From Psilocybe azurescens (lineage: Eukaryota; Basidiomycota; Agaricomycetes; Agaricales; Agrocybaceae): a stretch of 33,343 bases of DNA. The position numbers and the translations under genes are program-made. The notes below the pieces were generated by a model. The model saw nothing but the letters and a program-made list of their open reading frames with translations, had not been told where the DNA came from and did no database searches. Below are positions 20,589 to 31,205 of the stretch, piece by piece (position 1 is the stretch's first letter; every line of letters begins with the position of its first letter). The DNA lies in contig JAJIRX010000228.1 in NCBI GenBank assembly GCA_023853785.1, forward strand, positions 1 to 33,343, in the 5' to 3' direction.

Positions 20589-23500
20589 ATGAGCGATCTG
20601 TTACTTGCAGCAGACCATTACCTCCATCATGACTCTGAAATCCCTCCGATATTCTCCCCAGCGGAGGACTATTCACCAAGACACGTCTGGGAGGATACTA
20701 TTTCCCGATCCGTCGCAGAAATCACACAAGAACAGCTGTGGAACGGACTGTCATCGCTATACAATTCGAATGAACACATGAAAGATGATGCTGCGGCACT
20801 AGATCCTTCTTCAAAGAGAGGCGAGCTTGGTGGAGACCCGACAAGTGCAGAGATTTTGGATAATCTTCTTGACACCTTCATGAATGGGGCGAACAAAATT
20901 CTAGACGAATTGACGATCATTGGGAATTCCCATCCCATCCTCGCAGGTACGTACCCCTCTCAATTAGAAGTGCAAACAATTGTTCATGAGAACTGTATGT
21001 TCAGCTGCCATTTACGCGTTCCACGAAGTTATCAAGCTGGACATTGCGAGGAGGGAGAACAACAAGAAGGTCCTTGTGGTGGTATTGGAGATGCAGAACA
21101 TGTTGGGTCCGATGTTCCAGTGCGTATCAACCATCATCAGCATGTCGAGAGGAAGTGACAATATTCGTCTCTGGTATAGGTTACGAAATCTCGATCACAA
21201 ACATATGCCCGACCAAGAGCGGCAGTTTCATGAGAACAGATTGAAGGAGCTAGTCGAGGTCATCACGCAAGATATCAAAGTGTGTCGAAGTGATATTACT
21301 CATTTCATGAACCGCAAATTCGTCTGTAAGCGCACATTGCATTTACTCAGTTATCAGCCACTGATGTACGATACAGATAAGCTGGTACTGGCCAAAGGCT
21401 ACGAGAAAAAGTTTGCCACCCATATAGAGACATTCCTGCGCCGTCGTTCCGAACTCCAATCCATCATCTCTGAATATGTCGCAGTCGGCATTAGCTCGGC
21501 TGGCATCGCCCTCGCCGAGATCGGGAAGAAAGTGGATATTGCAGATGACAAGTTGGATAGAATAACGGCTGTCCTATTCCGAAATCTCGATACCCCACGC
21601 GAGAAGGACGTCTTCAGGTTCATGCAACAGCACGGAGGACCAGAGAAATGTGTCAGCGACCTTGACCTCCTTCCTAAACTCATCTCAAAGGCGGGCCAAT
21701 CGCCCAAAACCGGAAAGGCCGTCGTTTCTAATCGGGCTGAACTCGAAGATCTGCGGAAGGAGCTGAGCGAGGCTCTGAACGAAGACTTGGATAAGGTCTT
21801 GGGCAAGCACTTTCTTCGGTTTGAGAAGGTTCTTCAAGTACAGAGTAACAATATTAAGCGCATGGCGTCACATCTAGAGAACCAGGGACTCTTGATGCAA
21901 ACTCAGTCTTCGAAGTTGGGGCGGATTCTGGATACAGTGACCACGATCATGGTGCTCGAAGAAGGAAAATACAAACCGAGGGCTGTCAAACTCAAGGATC
22001 CTGTATGGGCATTTTTTATTTGAAAAATCTATACTGACAACGTCTTCAGGAAATACATCGTGTGTGGACTCAAATGGTACTTTTCTTGTTTTATTCAAAA
22101 CCCGAGCTGATTCAATCAACCATTTCCCAGAACCTCAACAGTGTCGTAAAAGCTAAGGTCTTTGTGTTGACCTTCCGCGATCATGTTCGCCTCGACCGCT
22201 CGACGGCTGTTACTCCAACACCATCAGTAGCTTCACTACATGAAGACGATACGGATTTTCAATCGTTTATGTCTCCGGCTCAGTCTTATCATTCAGAGAC
22301 CAACCATCCTATTCTGCGTCCTCCCATGACACTGACGGAGTCAACAAGAGACTTTCATACACTTCAGCTCGCCATGAACTCAATTGAGGCAGATGAATCA
22401 TCTATGATATTAGATTCACCTCTGGAATTGAATGGTCTGAATATGGATGTTGGAATAACGACCAGCGCTGCGGACGCAGAGGACGAAGATGCAGCCTCTG
22501 GCACTGAGAGCATGGCCAACACACCAAAGCCCACACTACACTTGGCTGTGACAGACACAGACCCCAATGCCTTCCAATCTCTCGTGAACGTTCCTGAAGC
22601 ACGGCCATACCCGCAAAGACGCCGGTCAACTATGACTTCGAAGGTCGCTATGGAGTCAGACGAGTGGGTGCTCGAATACATCGACGCTGCGTATGTCAAG
22701 CCGATCGTGGAGGCTATAGATGAGGACGGATCAGGCTTTATCAGCGCTCAAGAGGCGAATAGGTTCGCTCTTGCTCGCCCGGACGGAATGAGGTGATTCC
22801 GTTTTGTTCATCTTTCATGGTTCAGGAGCTGATTAATCCGAGTAGTCTTTTACATTGGATCGCATATTGGGCTGCTGGTATGTCGGGATTGATACCTAAC
22901 TATTAGAATGACATATCTGATTTGGTTACTGAAGGATGGCATATCAACATCACCAAATACCAGAAAGATATCTACACCGTGTTACTTCAAATCAGCGACA
23001 TCGTCCCACATATCCTTACCACAAACCGTGTATATGTAGATGATTATCTCGATGTTCCTGTCCTGACGCGTTTGGACGCCCTCTTGCGCTCGATAAGGCC
23101 GGTCCCGGAGAATGCAAGGAAGGACCATAACTTAATCGAAGTTGCAAATACAGTGGCGTCTTTGCAGATGGAAAGATTAAAGACGAACCTTAGTGATATG
23201 GGCCACGTCATCGAGTCTAGTCTTGATGCTGTGACTATCGCTGGTGGAAGCTTTAGAGTTGAAACAGTAGGTTTTTCTTGTGCTCATTCTTTTCTCAATT
23301 GACGACTAATGATGTATTCTAGTGGATTCTTCCGTTGATACTTCTTTTGCTTCAACGCCATCGTGATGTTATACGCCTGGCTAGGACAGTTGTTTTGGAC
23401 CCTCGAGAATTTCAAGCTCACATTCAGTCCCTTATATCTGTGTTCTCGGTCTTTGATGAACGAATTGAAAATCTCGAAGGTTTGTTTTCCATCATGTGGT

Positions 23501-26137
23501 GATTTATGTTAACCTGTTGCCTGCTTGTAGCGAAATTCCGCCAGTTGCATAGCGATATCGACGCTCAGTTCCATAACTTTTCTTACGGAATGGTATGGTT
23601 TGTTTAATAAATGGACGAAAAATGGCTAAAAATGTAAATCAACAGTTCTTTGCTGCTTACAAGAAAAATGAGTTCAGTACTTCCGATCATGCCCTTCTGT
23701 CAAAAGTGCGCGAATATTGGCGTCCGGACGATTCTTGGAATCGGCCGGGTACCAAACCTGATGTCTCCATCTTGTCGAAGCCGGTGGGAGAATTGTTTGA
23801 TTCCAATGACCCAGTTCTCGAACCTTCGAACCCATCTCCTGAAGACCATGTCCCTCATCCGATGGAAGGTGCCTGGTCCGGCTGGTTTCAACCCAGGGAG
23901 GGCATTCCGTACTACATACGTCCACATCGCTGCGTAATTCATCCGATCGTCGACAACAAGCTCGTTGGGAAAGCAGAAGTATTCTGTGGCCGTGTTGATA
24001 TGACCGGTACTGTTGAGCCACTGGACCCGGAGCCTGGGTCGTCTAGTACGCCGAGTGCCGATCTTAAGATCCACTTTGATTTCATTCCGGAGCAAGGGCG
24101 CTATGGACAGCAGTGCTGCTGGGGGTCTATAACGCAGAAAGGGACATCATCGAAGGCACTTATTCTTGGTCCACACCAATTCGACCTTTAGATGTGATAA
24201 CAACACCCCCTCCAATTGTCCCTGATGACGAATATCTGAACAACTACTCTGTTAATCAGGAAAATTTGGGCTTTGAAACCAATGGCCAAAGTGGAACCGA
24301 TGCAAACATTCCAGTAGCTGGCGAGACTTTTCAACCATTGCCAGACCCAGTAGTGACCATCACTTCAACCCCATATGTGCCCGAATTAAGTAGTCCAGCA
24401 TCTAACGACACTGTTGAAATGGACCATACTGCAGGCAACTCAACAGCCTCTACTACACCTGACCAGCCGCGGGTTCCTATTGGACAGGCCGACGATAGAG
24501 ACTTGGAGTCGATACCAGAGGACGTAACCGGAGAGAATGTCGCCTCGGAACAGGCCCAAGAGGAAACTACACAACCACCCGAAGTTGCACAGACGGTCGA
24601 TACTGACCTCGATGGGGAAGTCTTTCCGTATCGTCAAAGTGGGCCAACCAGTACACGCGATGAACCAACTGAAATTGTCGATGGGCGAAAGGGCGACGGT
24701 CGCTTCATACTTACACGCATGCCTGTGCATCTCCTACGATTCCGGTATCTGCTTGACGGATCTGGAACTCCTCCATGTTGGCACGTTTGGCCACCCGCTC
24801 GCAAACGATGGGCTTTTGCTATTGAAGCTGTGCTCGCGGACACACGAATCCGAATGAACTCGGCCAAAGTTTTCAAGGAATCCCTCATCGTGCGCCGTAA
24901 ATGGATCTATTTTGGCATTCGCTGGTATCTGACGAACCCTGCGCTGGATGCCGGGACGCGTGGGTGGCATCCATACGAGCCATTAACACGCGAGGAGTGG
25001 GAGTCGTATGATCAACTGGAGTCATATGTCCCTCCAACGAACGCGCGGCTCTATGAGTCAATCGCAAATTATTTTGCTAGGAGGGAGGTGCACATTGTCC
25101 AAGTGTACGTACGACAGTCGGGCTTGCATTTTTCAATTCTGTATATATTGCTTACCGTTGATTTCTCCCTAGTGGTCGACTTCCATGTGACGTGTGTAAT
25201 TGGGAAATCACGTTCGATCGACACCAATGTGTCTATTGCAAGGACGACGACCTGCTGTTGGACTCCAGAGATATAGATGTATGCTACAACTGCATCGACA
25301 AGCCTGTTCCATACCGTGAGATTTTTCACAGCAAATCGCATTCTCTACTCCGCTCTCCATATCGGATCCACAAGTACGAATACAAGAACATTATAGCGGA
25401 GGCCAGATTTGTATCGGAGCGATGTAAAAACATGTTCCGTGAACAGGAGGAATGGCGCAATCAGGCGAGCAAAAGCAACGGTCGTAAAAATGGGAAAGGA
25501 AAGGGAGCGAGGAACGGCAGACGTTTGGAAGCCAAGCGAGAGCCATCGCCTGAGTTGCTTCCAAGTCTTTGCGCGTGCTGTGCTAAGGCAGTCTCGTTGC
25601 CTTGCTGGGCGTGTGTCGTGTGCTGTAAGCCCGTTTTGCTTTCAATGCCATATGACGACTGATTTTTCCCTTGTAGCACCGTATATTTTCTTCTGTAACA
25701 GCTGCGAGCGCAGTGATGCTCTCGTTACAAACTGGGCTTCTTTCTATCATTCCAAAAGAACGCATCAGATGCTTCGAATATACGATAGCGTCGAGGTCAA
25801 GGGCTTCCGAGGCGGCGAGGGCAACGATGTAGGGCGTCAACTTGATGAAATAAACACGACCATCTCGTCGCTCGAGAAAAAGATCAATGAGCAATTAGAG
25901 GAAGGCAAGGAGACGAAAGGCGTCGTCGATGAAATGGCAAAGAAGGTTGGGATCAGTTGGACAGATGAATATTCAGCGTCATTGGGCGACGGTGAGGGAG
26001 ATGAAAGTTTGTCACTGTCGTACAAGGCCGACGAGGCCGGCGATAATATCAAGGATGTCGAAGTACCCGTCCCTATCGACACAGAAAATACTCCGATCCA
26101 ATATGAGCCGCCGCCCAACGCAGTGGGGTATACCTAG
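20589..26137 (+). CDS. EF-hand protein with two ZZ-like zinc fingers, 13 exons, one apparent frameshift
   Basis: This belongs to a large Agaricomycete protein family of unknown function. Proposed exons: 20589-20946, 21005-21119, 21180-21325, 21377-22002, 22050-22076, 22131-22792, 22846-22877, 22935-23266, 23323-23479, 23531-23592, 23646-25104, 25173-25624, 25677-26137. All phases join if one base is restored in the G run near 24122-24126; the total is then 1,629 residues. As written the frame stops at 24191. The N-terminal 400 residues are helical. A canonical EF-hand loop DEDGSGFISAQE lies at residues 621-632, so calcium binding is likely. Two tandem ZZ-like fingers follow: C1331/C1334, C1345/C1348 and C1363/C1366, then CACC near 1460 and FCNSC near 1483. 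A coiled-coil tail ends at a TAG. No signal peptide was seen. The start is the first ATG, two bases after the 10.1-kb block. Confidence 0.82.
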
Positions 26138-26339
26138 GGCAGAATCCAATCGATATAGGAAGACGACTGGAATTGCTGGAGGCCAAAGTCGAGGCGAAGA
26201 TAAACTCTTTGGAGGCCAATATGGACGAGAACATGAGTATCAAGATCAACGCGTTGGAGAAAAAATGGACACCCTACTGACTTTGGTTCAAGGTCTCGTC
26301 TCATCCTCGCAAGTAGCAGAAAACAGTAATGAACCTTGA
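26138..26339 (+). pseudogene. Detached C-terminal coiled-coil of the EF-hand gene
   Basis: Past the TAG, the open frame continues with one base fewer as QNPIDIGRRLELLEAKVEAK (about 26141-26200). With another base fewer, after the A run near 26262-26267, it continues as MDTLLTLVQGLVSSS, ending at a stop at 26337-26339. Both stretches are heptad-like and acidic/basic as in a coiled coil. This suggests an ancestral tail about 65 residues longer, lost through two 1-base deletions (near 26133 and 26265). Confidence 0.5.
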
Positions 26340-26747
26340 TATTGAATACACATGAAATGCATGTTAATTTTTATGAATCGTGTCGAAAACCCGATCTTGG
26401 GTCACCGATGGACGACGCCACGAGTCAAATTTGACTAGTCAGCGTAAAGGTATCCTAGACTCTGCAACCTTGGTAAAGAATGTCCATATATGCGCTATTA
26501 TATCTTTTATTGCGAATTATCGTCAGTTCCAGCAGTCCACAGGAAGCATAAACTGCTATTTTGCGGAGGTCGACAACTCGCATTGCAGTGAGATACACGC
26601 AGAACTATTTTCGTTCCGATATAGCATACTAATTTATCCTCAAGACATTGTTGAAAACCTACATCTAAATATAGTTGTTAAATATCCACGTACGAGGCGA
26701 AATAAAATGGCGCACCCTTGGATCAAATACATGCACGATTCAATCAA
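26340..26747. other. Intergenic stretch between convergent genes
   Basis: The EF-hand gene and the F-box pseudogene converge here. A 124-codon plus-strand frame (26380-26754) has no recognisable motif and is probably chance. Confidence 0.35.
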
Positions 26748-28057
26748 TCACTGACCGCTCAAGGACCAAACAACCAAAAAATTAAAATGGAATGCAGAAG
26801 TCAACGCAAGTCCGATGAGCTGATTCCTGAGAAGCCTTTGTAAAGTATCCCATGCCCCAGTTTCTGGGTACCAAACAGGGCCGATACTGGCCCTGATTTT
26901 CCAGTCAACACGCGCCAAAGATGGCCACCCATGAGCAAGAAAAACCTTCTCGAAGGAACTCCACTCATCTCCGACGGTAAAAGGTTGTGAATTGTATCCC
27001 AGGGAAACGTATGTGTTGGGATTTTCGAGGCAGTTCTGGCCGGCTATTTCTCGAAGCACGCTAGTAATCCCGCATAGCGTATCGGATCGGCAGTCGATGC
27101 GAAATGTGATGGCTAAAGCCTTCAGTGTTTCCAAAGATATGAGAACCATAAATTTTGTAACTTCGTCAAGTTCACGGGGACAGAACACTGAAGATGTGCG
27201 TAAGTAGTGGTTCACATAGAGCAAAATAACATGAAATGGAGAGAGAACTTACTAGTTAAACGTAAGGATTCGGGCCACGTATGTCGTGGCAAGAGAAGAT
27301 ACGACGTCCTCACACTCCTCATATATGCCCAAATCAGCATTGGAGCTCCTCGAATGTCCCAAATCCAAAATTTCCTTGCCGTCTGCTCGTCGCTGTGTCA
27401 ACATACTCGCAAGATGTTGCACATGATTCGCACTGTCGATGTCGTTGCCAGTTGAATGGGTCCAAAACCAAAGAGGCCGGAATATTGATAATCTGATTCG
27501 GGGAGAACTCAATGTCAGTAAGACCGGGATGTTTGAGATTGGTGAGTGGAATTAAAACAGAAGGATCGAAATATCTTATGTCGTGCAATTTGGAGGTCAC
27601 AGTAGGGAGGCGTATGAGACGAGTCAAAACACCCGTTATCTGAGGGTATGTCCTCCAATCAATTGTACTCTATATGAGAGTGAGAGACATTGCGGGTTTG
27701 TGAGCTGGGTAAGCTCAGAGGGTAGACCTGGTAGAGGTGGCGACGGTGAAGGGTCATAAAGACGACGCCATAGAGAGTAGTGTAGTTCCTCGGCAAAATT
27801 GATGATTTTAGGTGTGTTTTAAATGAGTTCGACGAATAAACCGACTGGAGAGCGTTGGCTGTGATTCAGAGGGAAGGAGTCTAGGCAGATACGACGGAAA
27901 ATATTCCTCCGGCAAAGAGGAAGAAATCTCTTGTTAACTAGAAAGCATGCCCTCAATCCCTCCAATACCAACTTGCCTAGATGGCGGTGACGGTGGTCAT
28001 CTTGAGTGACAAGGTCGATAGTATCTCCATGGGTAGTGAGCAAACCAAAAATTCCAT
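26748..28057 (-). pseudogene. F-box/LRR-like protein, decayed
   Basis: This is a typical Agaricomycete F-box protein, the substrate adaptor of SCF ubiquitin ligases. The N-terminal F-box starts at 28057 (CSLPMEIL) and continues in another frame as TIDLVTQDDHRHRHLGKL, then CFLVNKRFLPLCRRNIFRRI, so a frameshift lies near 28010-28020. An in-frame TAA at 27819-27821 follows FVELI where the family usually has lysine. Further LRR-type pieces are spread over several frames (27660-27270). A GT-AG intron lies near 27250-27190. The C-terminal block LETLKALAITF, VLREIAGQNCLEN, WPSLARVDW and AWDTLQRLLRNQLIGLA ends at a stop at 26748-26750. It is divergent from the ABC gene, with only about 100-170 bases between the starts. 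Confidence 0.7.
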
Positions 28058-28161
28058 AGAACGCTCAGATGAAGATGTGGTAATTAAAAGAGATAACAAA
28101 GCCACAGTTTCTGCGAGTTGTTTGGCAGTTACTCGAAACCCAATGTTAGGGTCACCAAAGG

Positions 28162-30202
28162 ATGACGACATCGATCCCATGTCCACCACACAAGGACTGG
28201 AAAACTGCTTCTTCTCTGGGAGTTATGTTCAAGGCGGCGACAAACACAAGATCACTAATATCTATACCTGCTGGTTCCAATATCTTTGCTTTTGGCTCGC
28301 CATCCCAGACTAGAAACCCACTTATATCGCGGATCAACTGGCACGTGGAGGAAGGACAAGCCTGGGCAGTCGTATCAGGTACTGGAGGCGGGGGCAAAGG
28401 TGTTATTTTCAAGGCAAGTGTTCGAGCAATGTGTGCGTATGAACAAATACTTACCTCCAGGTGACAGTATAGACCCTGTTAGGACATACTAGGCTAGCAC
28501 CAGCTACTCCCTACGTACAAGGTCAATGGGCAAATGCTGGTGGCCTCTACCCTTTCCTTTCAGCCACGTCGGGCGATCCCTATTCACGCATATCTTATGT
28601 TTCATTTCGCCAACGTACGGGAGGCGAATCCGGAGCATTCTTCGATTACACAGCTCGCTATGGTGCCATGAGAGAGGAAGAAGACAAAATCACATTGCGA
28701 GAGACCCTCAGTGCTTCTGCTGGGACGGACAAGCATCCACTTTTCGACCTCTTGACGGAAAAAATTGGATTGAAATCTCTGCTTGACCTTCCGATGATTA
28801 CGTTGAGCAATGGTCAGACCAGGCGTGCCAGGGTTGTGAAAGCGATTTTGGATCAACCCGAGATTCTATTGCTCGACGAACCTTTAAGTGAGTCCCTTTC
28901 TCTTTCTACTGGCTTCACTTTTCCAATCGCATATATCAGCTGGGCTCGACCCTCCTTCGCGAAAGGCCTTGACGGAGACACTGCACCATTTACACAGCCA
29001 ACGCGCTCCTCGAATCATCATCGGACTCCAGGAAAGGCGAAGAAATTCCATCTTGGATCACCCATCTCCTAGAGATTGACGGACGTAACGTCAGAACACG
29101 AGCGGCTTCAGATGCAGTAAGCCATCCTTCCGCTGCCCCAAACATCACCACCAAGCCTGTTTCAAAAGCAGACACCTTGACTGGTAAAAGTGCCTCTCTT
29201 CTCGTCGACATGAAAGGCGTGAATATCACTTATGGCGACCGTAAAGTAAGTAGCCCACCTCATATGCCTTGTTTGCCTCTGACCAACTGTCAATCAGGTT
29301 CTCAAGGACATTAATTGGCAAATTAGACAAGGCGAACGTTGGCATCTTCAAGGCCCGAACGGTATAGTAATGCTCTTAACCCGAAATTTCAACTCAATTA
29401 ACCGAAATTTCAGGTTCAGGAAAGACCACTCTGCTGGCGCTACTAACAGGCGACCACCCGCAATCATATACCCAATCCCACCTCCTTCTCCCAACAGTCT
29501 CTCCGTCGAATACCCCATCGCAATCTGGCATACCCACGATCGGTCCACGCAAACGCACGCCCACAGCTCACCTCCGCCAGCTCATCGGTGTGGTGTCTCC
29601 TGAGATGTTCGACGCGTTTCCGCGCCGCCACCCCGGAATGAGTGTTTGGGAGGCCCTAACCACCGGGTTTGACGGCGGATTCGTGCCCCGAACTCGCGGT
29701 GCGAGTACAGAAGCCAGAAAAATCGGCGGGGTGGGATGGGTCGATGTCGCCGACGACGAACTTGGCCTGGGCTTCGATCCACCAGAAGAAGAGAAGAAAA
29801 CACGCATGGCGTCCATCACGAAATGGAGGGTCCAGCGGTGCTGGGACGTCCTTCAAGCTCTCGGACCGGCTTCATGGGCAAACAATGCCTCTCAGGATGC
29901 GGCCAGCCTCAACTATGGGGATGTAATGCACAATTTCGCGACACAAGCGTTCAGCTCAGTCTCTGCCGGCGAGCAGCGCCTTGTTCTACTGATGCGGGCC
30001 TTTGGTGGGCCGGCCGCCTGTGGTGCTTCTTGACGAAGTCTGGAGCGGTATGGACGACGACATGATCGCGGCAGCTAGACGATATCTGAGGACAAGTGAA
30101 GGGATCAGCGAAGACCAAGCCGTAGTGGTGATCACTCATTGGGAGGATGAAGTTCCTTGGACCGGAGACGAGGTCAAGAAATTCAAGCTCGCCTCGATAT
30201 AG
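28162..30202 (+). CDS. Soluble twin-ATPase ABC protein (yeast YDR061W / ModF-like), two frameshifts
   Basis: The protein has two ABC ATPase domains and no membrane segments, like yeast YDR061W and bacterial ModF; its role is unknown. Exons: 28162 or 28225-28413, 28473-28887, 28940-29245, 29298-29361, 29414-30202. ATG 28225 fits the family start better than 28162. Intron 1 is GC-AG (gcaagt). NBD1 has a poor Walker A (GGGGKG where GKT/S is expected), signature LSNGQ and Walker B ILLLDEP. NBD2 has Walker A GPNGSGKTT, split by an intron, signature SAGEQ and Walker B VVLLDE. One extra base near 29026-29036 and one in the TTT at 30001-30003 break the frame. Removing both makes all exon phases fit, giving about 586 residues from 28225. 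It may be a recent pseudogene, or the two bases may be assembly errors. Confidence 0.8.
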
Positions 30203-30766
30203 GCTTTTACGGTACTTATACAACGCTTATATCTCCGCTCTTTGTATTGACGCTTTTGCTCGGCAGAACTTGTCATTGTACTTCATTTGTACATCGCGAA
30301 TCGTTCCATCAGAGTCGTTGCTGCTGTCGATCAATAACGATCACGTGACGCGTGTCTCGCGTCGAATATTTTTAGGAACAAGGGACTGTTCAAAAGGAAA
30401 AACAAGGGATCAGGAAGTCAGTACTTTGAGGCGCAAAGGGAAACGTGTGTACACACCTCCTCTTGTATTCATCAATCTCTGAAGGCAGTTTTTGAAGTTT
30501 ACTTTAGTTTTTAAACATTTACAACAAGTTATAAATGACAATTGCATCTGTTTTGCTCCTAATATTCTTTCGAAATACTGACAACCTTTACGTGGCTCTA
30601 GAGCAGACTTCTGGGGCTGGTGTTAAGTGTATGTGAATACCCGACCGAGTACAAGGTATCCATGGGAGAAGATCTACCTGAACGGTGCAGTGTCATTGTA
30701 TACATCTATGGCTAAAGACACTGCCGACGGCGCTCTGCGATCATTTCAAACTATTGCACCAGCAAC
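30203..30766. other. Intergenic stretch
   Basis: No gene was seen in this stretch downstream of the ABC gene. The only notable site is TCACGTGACGCGT at 30341-30353, listed separately. Confidence 0.4.
30341..30353. promoter_or_regulatory. CACGTG and ACGCGT motifs side by side
   Basis: The palindrome TCACGTGA (bHLH/E-box type) overlaps by one base with ACGCGT (MluI-box type). In fungi both are known factor-binding words, but no intact gene starts nearby, so function is doubtful. Confidence 0.25.
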
Positions 30767-30937
30767 GAGTCTGTCAGTGCTTTGTTCGATGCACTTCTTA
30801 CCCGGTTTGGAAGCGCAGGTCATCTAGAGGATCTGATTGAAGTGCTCGTTTATCGTAAAGAATTGCTCAATCTCCAATCTCCCAAATCTCCACTCAACAC
30901 AACGGCACTCTCCGATTCGGTTTCAAAACCTGCTTAG
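30767..30937 (+). pseudogene. TPR repeat fragment
   Basis: A 57-codon open stretch resembles one TPR unit of the large Agaricomycete TPR/CHAT-type proteins: LFDALLTRFGSAGHLEDLIE then VLVYRKELLNL. It ends at a TAG at 30935-30937. No further repeats are readable on either side, so this is a scrap of a former gene. Confidence 0.5.
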
Positions 30938-31205
30938 TGTGGAGCATGTCATGACTTTTCCCTCGAATATTCCATTGACATTCCTCCGGCCCTCGCAGAG
31001 TAGATATCTATGTTCATGTAGTGTGATTTTCGTTGTACGGCCAGTCTTTGATGCACTTTGGACTTTGGACGACGATTCAAGGGTACTTCCTACAAAGATC
31101 CAGCAGCAATATATGCATACGTACATTGTGTACTTATGTAGTAGACACTAGCTTAGACCCATACATGTGTAGCTTCATATTTATACATGAGATATGAGCC
31201 CTTAG
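30938..31205. other. Intergenic stretch before the second duplication copy
   Basis: No gene was seen. The sequence shares nothing visible with the flank of the first copy left of 4070, which sets the duplication edge near 31206. Confidence 0.4.

Noticed and set aside
26380..26754. 124-codon plus-strand frame considered as a small gene
   Set aside because: There is no recognisable motif, and it lies between convergent 3' ends with AT-rich composition. Left as intergenic.
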